Shown: positions 34,001-42,349, numbered from the stretch's first letter. The stretch: DNA of 44,944 nucleotides from Streptomyces sp. CB02923 (GCF_001905005.1 NZ_LWKZ01000013.1:1-44944), one strand, 5' to 3'. Made by a program: numbers and translations. Notes: a model not told the origin generated them from the sequence alone.

Positions 34001-35598
34001 TGAGCGGCTTCGACGCAATCGACTCCCTGCTCGCCTCCGTCGCCCCCGAGGCCGGCCTGCCGGATGCGGCCGTACGCCGTGAACTGCGCGAGCAGGCAGG
34101 CTTGTCGAAGGCGCAGGTGGCGCGGACGCTCGGGGTGAGCCCGTCCACGCTGGCCGGCTGGGAGACGGGCCGGGACCCCTCTGGCGAGGCCCGTACGAAG
34201 TACGCCTACCTCCTGGACGGCCTCGCCGCGAAGATCGCAACCCCCGATGCCTCTGACATCCCTGAGACGGAAACAGCCCCGCCCCCGGCGCCTGCGGTAT
34301 CGGGTTCCGGCGAACCCTCGGCGTCGCCCGTTGACGACGAGGCCGACGATGTCGAGGCGCTGGCCGTGCCGGAGTCATGTGTGCTGTGCTCGAATCCGGC
34401 CGGGCAGCGGGTGGCCGGGTTCCCACAGCATCTCGATCCAGCCGACTGCCGGCCGGTCGCGGCCGGCGCACCGGCGGCAGCGGAGCAAGAAGCGACACCG
34501 GCTCCGGCCGCACCATCTCCACTGCCGTCCGCCCGGTCCGCGAACGCCCGCCCCGAGCACCGGCCGGCCCAGCCGACCCGCCGCGCCGAGCGGCCCAGGC
34601 CGCCGGTCGGCCGCGCCTTCCAGCTCGCGGGCGAGCCGGCCGATCTGATCGGCCGGGTCGTCGAGGCGGCACTGGCCGCCAGTGAGGGCGATGTCGAGGC
34701 GGCGACCGCGGCCCTGGCGCGGAAGGCGATCCCGGACGCGATGGCGCTCCTGGATGCCACCCGGATCGGCGGCCGCTACGACGTGATCGCGCACCCATGG
34801 ATGCCGGACATCCTCAAGAGGCAGTCGTCGCGGGGCGCGGACCAGGTGTGGGAGGCCCGCCCGAAGTGGACCAGGGCCCACCTCCCGCCCGGCGAGCACG
34901 AGGTGACCGCCCTCGATATCAACGGCGCCTACCTCTCCGCGCTGAAGACCCACCTCCCGCTCGGTCAGCTGGAACATTCCTCGGGCGGGGTCGGCCACGA
35001 CCGCCGCCGGGCGGGCGTGCACTTGATCACCCCACCTTCCTGGGACCATGAGGACGTGCTCCCGAACCCGATCGGCCAGCGCGACGAGCCGGGCCCCTTG
35101 TGGGTGACCGAGCCGACCCTGCGCCTGCTGTTGCGCCTGTCGGGCCCGAAGTACGCCCTGTGCGACCCGCCCGAGATCCACGAGTCCTACACCTCGGGGG
35201 CGACCGAGGGACTGCTGGAGAAGTTCCGCATCGCCCTCAAAGACGCCCGGGATACGGCGATCGCCGACGGCGATGAGGTCACGCTGGAGTATGTGAAGGC
35301 GATGTACTCCAAGTTCGTCTCCACGATGGGGACCTCGAACTACAACCGTGAGCTGTACCGGCCGGACTGGATGCACCTGATCCGCTCGCAGGCCTTCGCC
35401 AACCTCTGGATGAAGGCCCTCAAGGCCCACGATGCGGGCTTGACCGTGGTGCGCGCGATGGGCACCGACGAACTCCACGTCATCGGCGACTGGCGGCGTG
35501 TCTTCCCGGAGGGCCGCGGCGTTACCGAAGTCAAGATCAAGGACATCTACACGGCGGGCACCGCAGACGCGGCGGCGCCGCACACTGAGGAGGCGTAA
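34000..35598 (+). CDS. Tap-like telomere-associated protein
   Basis: A 532-aa protein. Residues ~20-75 form an XRE helix-turn-helix (ELREQAGLSKAQVARTLGVS, TLAGWETGRDP), as at the start of Streptomyces Tap. A long Pro/Ala linker follows. The C-terminal half contains VTALDINGAYLSALKTHLP, similar to the DxNxxY stretch found in Tap and in family-B DNA polymerase-like proteins. Tap recruits terminal protein Tpg to the telomere 3' overhang in linear Streptomyces replicons. It is shorter than classical Tap (about 740 aa), and the next gene is Tpg-like. Assignment is by these features and gene order; a plasmid replication protein is the alternative. Confidence 0.6.
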   Translation: MSGFDAIDSLLASVAPEAGLPDAAVRRELREQAGLSKAQVARTLGVSPSTLAGWETGRDPSGEARTKYAYLLDGLAAKIATPDASDIPETETAPPPAPAVSGSGEPSASPVDDEADDVEALAVPESCVLCSNPAGQRVAGFPQHLDPADCRPVAAGAPAAAEQEATPAPAAPSPLPSARSANARPEHRPAQPTRRAERPRPPVGRAFQLAGEPADLIGRVVEAALAASEGDVEAATAALARKAIPDAMALLDATRIGGRYDVIAHPWMPDILKRQSSRGADQVWEARPKWTRAHLPPGEHEVTALDINGAYLSALKTHLPLGQLEHSSGGVGHDRRRAGVHLITPPSWDHEDVLPNPIGQRDEPGPLWVTEPTLRLLLRLSGPKYALCDPPEIHESYTSGATEGLLEKFRIALKDARDTAIADGDEVTLEYVKAMYSKFVSTMGTSNYNRELYRPDWMHLIRSQAFANLWMKALKAHDAGLTVVRAMGTDELHVIGDWRRVFPEGRGVTEVKIKDIYTAGTADAAAPHTEEA

Positions 35599-36174
35599 GT
35601 GCCGGACAGGAACCACGAGTTCGGCAAGTACGGCGCCCAGGGGATCAAGGGCTACGAGGCCGCCGCCCGCCAGCTCGACACCCTCGTCGAGTTCATCGCC
35701 ACTCCCATCACCCAGCGCCGCGGCATGCTCGCCCGCCTGCACTACCTCACCCGAACCGAGCACGCCAGGGCCGCCGCCCGCCAGGCGGGCCTGAAGGTCA
35801 CCGACCGCACCCTGAAGCGCTGGGCCGACGGCAAGGCGACACCGTCGAAGAAGAGCCTCGCCCAACTCGAGGCCGCCTACCGGCAGGTACGCCGCCAGAA
35901 CGTCGCCCGCCACCTCCTGCAACGCCTCAACCGCGGCGGACGCGGCACCCGCGTCGAGTTCCACCCCCTCAACCAGTCCCAGGTCCCCCGCCCCTACCAG
36001 CGGGCCGTCACCTTCCGCAGCCTGAACGTGCGCCACTGGGACCGCATGGTCCAGGCATGGGCGGCCGGCGACAACGAGGCCATGGACGACGCCTGGTTCA
36101 CCGGCATCACCGCCGACCTCGGCTCCGACTACGGCTCCTACGAGTACGTCATGAACATCGGCTTCGCCGCCTGA
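35599..36174 (+). CDS. Tpg-like terminal protein
   Basis: A 191-aa basic protein. The helix-turn-helix-like RAAARQAGLKVTDRTLKRWA and SKKSLAQLEAAYRQVRRQN match the N-terminal layout of Tpg terminal proteins, which cap linear Streptomyces DNA ends and prime end patching. The size is also right (Tpg is about 185 aa). The GTG start immediately follows the Tap-like stop, with GAGGAGG 5 bases upstream. This tight coupling is as in known tap-tpg operons. The sequence is divergent, so a distinct plasmid-type terminal protein is possible. Confidence 0.6.
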   Translation: MPDRNHEFGKYGAQGIKGYEAAARQLDTLVEFIATPITQRRGMLARLHYLTRTEHARAAARQAGLKVTDRTLKRWADGKATPSKKSLAQLEAAYRQVRRQNVARHLLQRLNRGGRGTRVEFHPLNQSQVPRPYQRAVTFRSLNVRHWDRMVQAWAAGDNEAMDDAWFTGITADLGSDYGSYEYVMNIGFAA

Positions 36175-36259
36175 GGGGGTGTCGGGTGCCGCACGGAGGA
36201 GGAGCACACGTCGGCCGGGGCGTGACCGGGCCCGCTCACGTCCGCTGCATGGTGGTGCG

Positions 36260-36605
36260 CGGTGGTACGTTCCCACGGCGCTGACGTCTTCGCCGGCGGC
36301 CTGCCCGCCGTCCCTGCCCGCGCGCATGGGGGTCAGCGCCGGATCGGCGGCGTAGGCGGCCAGCAGCGCTTCGGGAGGCCGGCCGTGCGGCCAGGCTGCA
36401 CTGATCGACAGGGCGGTCAGACCTGCGAGCCGGAACGCGTCCTGCGTGCCCAGTTTGGGCAGGTGGCGCAGGAACAGCCCTGCCAGGTTCTGGAAGGCGC
36501 GCAGCGCGGCGTTCTTGTGCTCGACGGCGACCGTGGCGGACTTGCCGGGATGGGGCGACGGTTCGAGGGCTGCTGCGTGGTTGGTTCTGTACCGCATCGG
36601 CGCAC
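36260..36605 (-). pseudogene. TetR C-terminal remnant
   Basis: One minus frame reads VEHKNAALRAFQNLAGLFLR, then HLPKLGTQDAFRLAGLTALS and a WPHGRPPEALLAAYAADPAL end. This has the look of the C-terminal ligand domain of a TetR regulator. The N-terminal DNA-binding part is missing. The rest of 36175-36846 shows no other gene. Confidence 0.4.
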
Positions 36606-36846
36606 GCTGACGGGCGGTTGAGCACCTCGGCCTCTGTACGTACGTCTGGTGCCTGGCGTCGGATGCCGACTCGGGGCGCGGCCTCTGCCCTGAATCTCTT
36701 CGCCGAGTCGATCGGCCGAGGTCTGCGGCATGCCGGAGAGGCCGCCTGTCAAAGGGCGGTGCACGCAGCCGTGACCTCATGGCGTTTGGTGACGTTGGTT
36801 GAGTCACCGCAGGAGCCTGGGGGAGAGCGTTGTGGCGGAAGCGGTG

Positions 36847-37134
36847 TCATCTCCTGTGCCGGGTGCGTCCGGGAGAGCGTACGAGCGGCAGGTCGTCGCG
36901 CGTGTTGTCCGCTTCGAGGGCATCGGCGGGCATCTGGCGGTAGGAGTGGAGGAGTTCGGCGATGAGGGCGGGGCGGACCTCGGCCGCCGTCACGAGTGCG
37001 GCCAGTACCTGTGAGCGCGACGTCTGCTCCCCGGCGGCGGCCGCGGCCCGGACCAGGACGTCCAGCCTTGCGTCCACGTCCTCCGGCCAGTCGACCAGTG
37101 TCTTGCGTCGTGGACGCTGCCAAAGCAATTCCAC
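36847..37134 (-). CDS. Small hypothetical protein
   Basis: A 95-aa frame. The GTG at 37134 has GAGGGGG about 6 bases upstream, a better start than the TTG at 37167. The product (LLWQRPRRKTLVDWPEDVDA, then SRSQVLAALVTAAEVRPALI) is helical and could be a small ribbon-helix-helix-like or regulatory protein; no family recognised. It is divergent from the hypermodification-type gene at 37182, which suggests it may control that gene. Confidence 0.5.
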   Translation of the reverse strand: MELLWQRPRRKTLVDWPEDVDARLDVLVRAAAAAGEQTSRSQVLAALVTAAEVRPALIAELLHSYRQMPADALEADNTRDDLPLVRSPGRTRHRR

Positions 37135-37164
37135 ACGTCCCCCTCGCTGACACTTATCTATATC

Positions 37165-37176
37165 CAATATATATTG
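37165..37176. promoter_or_regulatory. AT-rich palindrome in a divergent promoter
   Basis: CAATATATATTG is a perfect palindrome in very GC-rich surroundings. It ends 5 bases before the ATG at 37182, so that gene may be leaderless or strongly repressed by a protein bound here. Confidence 0.5.
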
Positions 37177-37181
37177 AGCCC

Positions 37182-38204
37182 ATGGCGACGATGCTGCAAG
37201 AGCGTTCAGAGCAGAGGGACTTAGACCACGGCCCTGTGAAGGTTCGCGTGGCAGGCCGCACGCTGAATGCGACGCCGGTGTTCGACACCTACTGGCGCTT
37301 TGCGGCGGCGCGCCAGAAGGTCTACGAGGCGCGGCTTGCTGGGGGAGAGGGTCCGTTCGCCGACGACCCGATCCTGCAACGCTACCGTTTCACCAACTGC
37401 TTCCGGGCCGCCGACCGGGTCAGCCAGAACCTGATCGGCGGCGTGATCTACCAGGGCGAGCAGGCGTGGGAGGAAGTCTTCTTCCGGACCCTGCTGTTCA
37501 AGATCTTCAACAAGACCTCGACGTGGCGGTTGCTGACCGGGGAACTGGGAGAGGTGCGGTGGGACACCTACGACTACCGCGCCTTCGACCGCGTGCTCTC
37601 GCAGGCTTTCGCCGCAGGGCAGCGGTTGTACTCGGCCGCCTACATCGTGCCCCCGCCGCAGCTCGGCGGGGAGCGCAAGCACCAGAACCACCTGCGGCTG
37701 CTGGAGATGATGATGGCCTCGGACGCGCCGCAGCGCGTGCTGTCCGCGCCCACGCTGCAGGACGCCTACGAGGTACTGCTGGGCTTCCCGGCGATCGGGC
37801 CCTTCCTGGCCTACCAGTTCGTGATCGACCTCAACTACGCGGCCGCGATGCCGTTCTCGGAGATGGACTTCGTCGTCGCCGGGCCCGGAGCACGCGACGG
37901 GATCCGCAAGTGCTTCGGCGCGGCGGCCGACGGCATCGAGGCGGACGTCATCCGCTACATGGCCGACACCCAAGGCGAGCACTTCGCCCGGCTCGGCCTT
38001 GCCTTTGCCGGGCTGCGCGGCCGCCCGCTGCACCTGATCGACTGCCAGAACCTGTTCTGCGAGGTCGACAAGTATGCCCGGGTTGCCCATCCGGACATCG
38101 CCGGAATCAGCGGGCGCAGACGCATCAAGCAGACCTACCGGCACCAGGCCGCCGCCATGCCGGCCTGGTTCCCGCCCAAATGGCAGCTCAACTCCTCCGA
38201 CTGA
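37182..38204 (+). CDS. Putative DNA base hypermodification protein (HMUDK_hel type)
   Basis: A 340-aa protein resembling the 5-hydroxymethyl-dU DNA kinase helical-domain family, known from phages with hypermodified thymine and from scattered bacterial loci. Family-like segments are PILQRYRFTNCFRAADRVSQ, EVFFRTLLFKIFNK, EMDFVVAGPGARDGIRKCF and HLIDCQNLFCEVDKYARVAH. The ending PAWFPPKWQLN is also typical. No P-loop is apparent, so the kinase chemistry is uncertain. It converges on the thymidylate-synthase-like gene, 36 bases apart. The pair, plus MazG at 40.8 kb, suggests modified thymine nucleotides or DNA. Confidence 0.78.
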   Translation: MATMLQERSEQRDLDHGPVKVRVAGRTLNATPVFDTYWRFAAARQKVYEARLAGGEGPFADDPILQRYRFTNCFRAADRVSQNLIGGVIYQGEQAWEEVFFRTLLFKIFNKTSTWRLLTGELGEVRWDTYDYRAFDRVLSQAFAAGQRLYSAAYIVPPPQLGGERKHQNHLRLLEMMMASDAPQRVLSAPTLQDAYEVLLGFPAIGPFLAYQFVIDLNYAAAMPFSEMDFVVAGPGARDGIRKCFGAAADGIEADVIRYMADTQGEHFARLGLAFAGLRGRPLHLIDCQNLFCEVDKYARVAHPDIAGISGRRRIKQTYRHQAAAMPAWFPPKWQLNSSD

Positions 38205-38240
38205 CACGGCGTGCTGCCGCACCGCCCGCCCGGCGGGTCC

Positions 38241-39026
38241 TTATGCCGCCATGCGGCCGGTGCCGGTCAGCAGCGGACGCAGCTTCGTGACGGGGCCGTC
38301 CAGGCGGGCATGGCCGGCCACCACGGTCAGGGTCCCGCAGGCCAGTCCGGCCTGCTTGGCGATGTAGGCCAGCAGACGGCCCAGGCCGAGATAGTTGCCG
38401 TAGGCGCGCTCGAACATGAAGTGGCTGCGGTACAGGGCCGCGGCGTGCACGCGCTGGTCGCGGTCCAGCTGGAGCGAGAGGTGGCTAAGGCAGGGGAAGC
38501 CGATGTAGCTGTTGTCCTTCCCGGCGGTGTGGACCAGCAGGTCCGCACCCGCCTCCGTGTCCGCGGTTGCGGCCAGGTCGATCTCGTACCCGGCGGCTAT
38601 CTTGGTGCCCGCGGCCTGGGCCCGCAGGCGGCTGATGACGGTGCCGAGCTGGTCGACGCTGTCTTTGGACGCCGCCGGGTAGAAGACCAGGCGGCCGAAG
38701 TAGGTACCGCGGTGGTTGCCCGGATACCGCTTGATCGCCGGATACATCCGCCGGTAGCGCTCGGCGAGCTCACCCGCACTTGCAGTCCGTGCCGCCAGGG
38801 CCGCGGGAAACAGGGTGCTGGCCACGGTCTCCAGTGGCCACAGCCCGAGCGCGGTGCGCAGCCGGTCCAGTTCGGCGCGGAACACCGGGTCGTCACGCGT
38901 CGGCTCGGCGATACGCACCACCGTGTGCAGGCCGGTCCGGCCCGGGTTGTCCTTGCGGTCCAGCTTGTTGCAGGCGGCCACCCAGGCCTGGGTGACGTCG
39001 CGTTCGGCCACGGTGAAGCTGTGCAT
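38241..39026 (-). CDS. Thymidylate-synthase-like protein
   Basis: A 261-aa protein with the thymidylate synthase core. The candidate nucleophile is Cys179 (IGFPCLSHLSLQL), followed by LYRSHFMFERAYGNYLGLGR and GTLTVVAGHA, in the same order as PPCH, YQRS-D, N and GDAH in ThyA. The sequence is far from housekeeping ThyA and the first domain (SFTVAERDVTQAWVAACNKL) is different. Phage relatives make hydroxymethyl-dUMP. The ATG at 39026 has a perfect AGGAGG 5 bases upstream. It is the last gene of the ACP-XRE-ImmA operon. Confidence 0.75.
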   Translation of the reverse strand: MHSFTVAERDVTQAWVAACNKLDRKDNPGRTGLHTVVRIAEPTRDDPVFRAELDRLRTALGLWPLETVASTLFPAALAARTASAGELAERYRRMYPAIKRYPGNHRGTYFGRLVFYPAASKDSVDQLGTVISRLRAQAAGTKIAAGYEIDLAATADTEAGADLLVHTAGKDNSYIGFPCLSHLSLQLDRDQRVHAAALYRSHFMFERAYGNYLGLGRLLAYIAKQAGLACGTLTVVAGHARLDGPVTKLRPLLTGTGRMAA

Positions 39027-39073
39027 CAGTCCTCCTGACACTGTCGGGCGCGATCCGGGAATTGATCTTGAGC

Positions 39074-39970
39074 TCAGGCGGGCCAGGTATCGTCCACTCC
39101 GGCACGCGGCGCCTCGCGGACCACCTCCAGCCGCACCACGGTGCCGTGCCCAAGCACCGCGACCTCGACCAGGCCCCGTTCACCTGGCGGGACCTCGTCG
39201 GTCACCACGGCGCTGGCCAGCGGCGTCGTGCCGTCACTGGTCCACGGCTCCAGCCCTTTGGGCAGGACGTCGAAGACCGCGTGGTCCAGGTGCAGCACCA
39301 GCACATCGCCCGCGTCGGCGTACACCGTCTGCCCTTCGGAGTGTGCTGTGATCACGTGAACCTGGGCGTGCGCCGGCAGTGAGGCGCCTCCTGCCAGCGC
39401 GCTGCGCAGATCTCCGGGAGGGATCTTGGCCCACTGACCGGCCCGGCCGGCATCCAGCAGCCGGAGGTTCACCAGATGGCGCACCGTCCCGGCATACGAC
39501 GTGCCCAACTCGCGCGCCAGCCGGTAGGCGTGCTCGGGGCGGGACGGCCGGCCGCCGCAGATCCTCTCCAGCGCCGCCCGCACCGCGGGCAGCGGCATCA
39601 GGAACCATGCGGCGAACGCCTCGGCCGTCTTCTCCTCCTCGGGCCAGCTGCCGTTGCCCCAGCGCAGCGCGGGATCGAGCTCCTGGTCGGCCGCAGTGCG
39701 GTGGCCCAGCCAATGGTGCCCCAACTCGTGTGCGGCCGTGTGCCGTTGGGTGACCGCGTTCAACGATGCGTTCAGCAGCACGGCCGGCCCCGCGTCGGCA
39801 GGGGAGTAGTACACACCGAACAGGCGGGGCATCGGCTGCGCCATGCCGATCACGCCCGCCGCCCCCAGCGCCCGGTGCACGTGCACGTACCGGGCGCGGT
39901 CGATCCCGAGGTCACGGTGCGCCTGGACGGCGGCGATGGACGCAATGCGGTGCGCTAAGGCCCAGTTCAC
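39074..39970 (-). CDS. ImmA/IrrE-family metallopeptidase
   Basis: A 298-aa zinc peptidase. The HExxH site AAHELGHHWLGH is at residues 79-90 and the third ligand helix is in EEEKTAEAFAAWFLMPLPAV. The family cleaves XRE-type repressors, as in ICEBs1 and the DdrO/IrrE system, to relieve repression on stress. Its start overlaps the stop of the XRE gene (ATGA), the usual pairing. The C-terminal ~110 residues are an added β-rich domain (VHVITAHSEGQTVYADAGD) that may sense a signal. It likely controls this operon. Confidence 0.88.
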   Translation of the reverse strand: MNWALAHRIASIAAVQAHRDLGIDRARYVHVHRALGAAGVIGMAQPMPRLFGVYYSPADAGPAVLLNASLNAVTQRHTAAHELGHHWLGHRTAADQELDPALRWGNGSWPEEEKTAEAFAAWFLMPLPAVRAALERICGGRPSRPEHAYRLARELGTSYAGTVRHLVNLRLLDAGRAGQWAKIPPGDLRSALAGGASLPAHAQVHVITAHSEGQTVYADAGDVLVLHLDHAVFDVLPKGLEPWTSDGTTPLASAVVTDEVPPGERGLVEVAVLGHGTVVRLEVVREAPRAGVDDTWPA

Positions 39971-40377
39971 GCCGTCGGCCCCCCGCCGTCGGCGCCCTGC
40001 TCCTCACGTTCTGCTGCGCGCCGGAGCGTGAGGTACTCGGCGAACTCCAGCACGGTCTTGGCGTCGCCGTCGGTCAGCTGGGCCAGCGCCCGCGGCAGGC
40101 CCGCCAGCGCGTACTCGCCGGCATCGGCGTCCTTCTCCTCGGCCAGGAAGTAGGCGACCGGCTGCCGGTACAGGCGGGCCAGCTTCTTCAACTCCAGGCT
40201 GTCCACCCGCCGTTCGCCGCGCTCGATATCGCTAATGGCCGAGCGGGGGATGCCGGTGGAGTCCGAGACGAACTGCTGAGACATGTTCAGGTAGTAGCGG
40301 CTCTTCTTCAGCCGTTCGCCGAGCCGCACCATCTCAGGGTCGCGCTCACGGTTGCCGGTGGTGGGGGGAGGGGTCAT
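39967..40377 (-). CDS. XRE-family transcriptional regulator
   Basis: A 136-aa regulator with an HTH at about residues 20-75 (MSQQFVSDSTGIPRSAISDI, LKKLARLYRQPVAYFL). It is the presumed substrate of the adjoining ImmA/IrrE peptidase and overlaps both neighbours by 4 bp. The likely operator is the GTCGTAGCATACGAC repeat at 40692-40706. Confidence 0.9.
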   Translation of the reverse strand: MTPPPTTGNRERDPEMVRLGERLKKSRYYLNMSQQFVSDSTGIPRSAISDIERGERRVDSLELKKLARLYRQPVAYFLAEEKDADAGEYALAGLPRALAQLTDGDAKTVLEFAEYLTLRRAAEREEQGADGGGPTA

Positions 40378-40634
40378 GACTGTTGCCTTTCAATGATGGC
40401 GTCCAGGACCGCCGCGGCGAATGCCCGCACCGACCGGGTGGCCTGGGCCGCTTCCCGGTCTGCGGGAATGGCGACGTGGTAACGCTCCTCGATGCGCGTG
40501 AGTATCTCGACCACCAGCAGCGAGTCCACGGGCAACTCCCGCCCTCCCTGCTCGAGTTCCGCACGGAGCTCGTCGGGGGAGACGCCCTCGTGCTCGGCGA
40601 TGAAGTCGATGACGAGCGAGGTGATGTCGTCCAT
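40374..40634 (-). CDS. Acyl carrier protein
   Basis: An 86-aa acidic protein with the ACP helix pattern. VIDFIAEHEGVSPDELRAEL is followed by LPVDSLLVVEILTRIEERYH; the Ser in DSL is the 4'-phosphopantetheine site. It ends RAFAAAVLDAIIERQ. The start ATG at 40634 has only a weak ribosome site. It is the first gene of an operon with an XRE regulator, an ImmA/IrrE peptidase and a thymidylate-synthase-like protein. No ketosynthase, adenylation or thioesterase gene is near, so what it carries is unknown. An amino-acid or acyl donor for base modification is conceivable. Confidence 0.82.
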   Translation of the reverse strand: MDDITSLVIDFIAEHEGVSPDELRAELEQGGRELPVDSLLVVEILTRIEERYHVAIPADREAAQATRSVRAFAAAVLDAIIERQQS

Positions 40635-40691
40635 GCTCGGTGTGTCCGCGTTCGGCAACTCTCCCCAATCGTCTGCATTTCCAACGGCGCC

Positions 40692-40706
40692 GTCGTAGCA
40701 TACGAC
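40692..40706. promoter_or_regulatory. Inverted repeat in the ACP/MazG divergent promoter
   Basis: GTCGTA-GCA-TACGAC is a 6-3-6 inverted repeat in the 123-base spacer between the ACP operon (minus) and the MazG gene (plus). It is a good candidate site for the XRE regulator and could co-regulate both sides. Confidence 0.5.
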
Positions 40707-40757
40707 ACATTGTCGGGAAAGCCAACGAGGCTGTCGCAAGATCAGACAGGTGTGAGA

Positions 40758-41636
40758 GTGGACTTCAAGCGCTACCAACAAGCCGCCGTCAAGACCCTCC
40801 AACCCCCCACCGAGGGCACCGACCCCGTCCTCGTCCCCCTCCTCGGCCTCGCAGGCGAAGTCGGATCCCTGACCACCGCCTACAAGAAATTCCTGCGCGA
40901 CGGACCCGCCTTCGAACAGGGCAAGCACCAATTACGCGAGGAACTCGGAGACGTGCTGTGGTATGTCGCCGCTCTCGCCCACCGCTTCGGACTCGACCTC
41001 GACGACGTCGCCGCCGCCAACCTGGAAAAGACCAAGGACCGCTGGCGCCCCACACCCCACGACGAACACGCCCCCTTCGACGCCAGCTTCCCCGCCCACG
41101 AACAACTGCCCCGACAGACCTCACTCACCTTCACGCCCACCAAGACCGACGACGGCCGCACCGTCGTCACCCTCACCCGAGAAGACGGAACCCCCGCCGG
41201 CGACCCGCTCACCAGCGCCTCCCACGTCGAAGACGGCTACCGCTTCCACGACATCTTCCACCTCACCCACGCCGCCATCCTCGGCTGGTCCCCCGTGACC
41301 CGCTTCCTGCTGGGCCGCAAACGCAAGAGCGACCCCCGCGCCGACGAAGCCGAAGACGGCGGCCGCGCCATCGCCATCGAAGAAGGCATCTCAGCCCTCG
41401 TCTTCTCCTACGCAGCCCGCCACCGCTACCTCACCGACATCACACACATCGACCAAGAACTCCTCGCCACCATCGGCCACATGACCGCCCACCTCGAAGT
41501 GAGCGTCTGCCGCGCCGCAGACTGGGAATACGCCATCCTCACCGGCTACACCGCCTGGCGTCAGCTCCGCGACCACGACGGCGGTACCGTCCACCTCGAC
41601 CTCGACCAGCGCACCCTCACCGTCACCCAACCCTGA
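40758..41636 (+). CDS. MazG-like nucleotide pyrophosphohydrolase
   Basis: A 292-aa protein. Residues ~15-95 form a MazG-type all-helical domain: LLGLAGEVGSLTTAYKKFL, then HQLREELGDVLWYVAALAHR and LDDVAAANLEKTKDRW. The E-x2-S and EELGD acids bind magnesium. The C-terminal two-thirds (YRFHDIFHLTHAAILGWSPV, EEGISALVFSYAARHRYL) fits the MazG_C-type extension linked with nucleotide-modification systems. MazG enzymes cleave (d)NTPs to NMPs; phages use them to remove normal thymine nucleotides. The GTG at 40758 has AGG about 7 bases upstream. It is divergent from the ACP operon. Confidence 0.82.
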   Translation: MDFKRYQQAAVKTLQPPTEGTDPVLVPLLGLAGEVGSLTTAYKKFLRDGPAFEQGKHQLREELGDVLWYVAALAHRFGLDLDDVAAANLEKTKDRWRPTPHDEHAPFDASFPAHEQLPRQTSLTFTPTKTDDGRTVVTLTREDGTPAGDPLTSASHVEDGYRFHDIFHLTHAAILGWSPVTRFLLGRKRKSDPRADEAEDGGRAIAIEEGISALVFSYAARHRYLTDITHIDQELLATIGHMTAHLEVSVCRAADWEYAILTGYTAWRQLRDHDGGTVHLDLDQRTLTVTQP

Positions 41637-41857
41637 CAGCAGCTGTACGCAGGAACATCAGCACCGAAGGCCACGTGACACCTGCAGCTGAACCGAGAAG
41701 GTCGACCACAAACCACCGCTACCTCGCCTTCGAAGACGCGCTCCCTACTAGAAGATCTACCGCTGCGCGGCGTGTTTGTTGTTCTATGGCCGTCGCGCAC
41801 GGGCGCGCGTGACGATGAACGGTGATACCCGAGGAATTGAGCTTGCCGGAGCGGACC

Positions 41858-42349
41858 GTGGAGAAGACCGTGACCAGCGCCGACCATGTGCACACGGCGG
41901 CCACGGTCCGCCGTCGGCAACGCACGTTCGTGCCACCGTCGGAGTTGCACCCCCACCGCCCGACCACGGCCGACACCACCCTGCTGGACCAGTTGTTCTA
42001 TGCGACGGTGGACGAATGCACTGACCCCGACTGCCGCCCTCTGCTGCTCGACCGCGTCGCGGTCGACGCAGGGGCGACGCGCAAGCTGGTGGAGTGGGCC
42101 TGCCATATCGCCTCCGAGATGTACTGCGAGCTTCCCGCGGAGCTCGTGGACGAAGACGAGGCAGCGACCACCGTCTTCCACCCCTCGCCCTTCTTCTGCA
42201 GGCTCGCCGCGCAGTACCAGAACCCTGGGCCGACCTTCACCACATTGTTCGCCACGTATGACACAGCTCAGCGCCGTCAGGTGGCAGACAATGCTGTCGC
42301 TCTGGTCGACGGATTCCAGGTGTGGTGGACCGACTTCCTCTTCCAGTGA
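41858..42349 (+). CDS. Hypothetical 163-aa protein
   Basis: GTG at 41858 has GGAG 6 bases before it; an upstream GTG at 41822 is the alternative. The product is acidic and helical, with ECTDPDCRPLLLDRVAVDAG, an EMYCELPAELVDEDEAATTV stretch and a C-terminal WWTDFLFQ. Three of its cysteines could bind a metal but there is no clear motif. No family recognised. It ends 70 bases before the helicase gene. The 220-base spacer before it holds no gene. Confidence 0.6.
   Translation: MEKTVTSADHVHTAATVRRRQRTFVPPSELHPHRPTTADTTLLDQLFYATVDECTDPDCRPLLLDRVAVDAGATRKLVEWACHIASEMYCELPAELVDEDEAATTVFHPSPFFCRLAAQYQNPGPTFTTLFATYDTAQRRQVADNAVALVDGFQVWWTDFLFQ

Noticed and set aside
32651..36807. Long minus-strand frames of 715 and 810 aa
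   Set aside because: They run antisense to coupled plus-strand genes with ribosome sites and domain matches. They have the composition expected of chance frames in high-GC DNA. Only the TetR-like end near 36.3 kb was kept.
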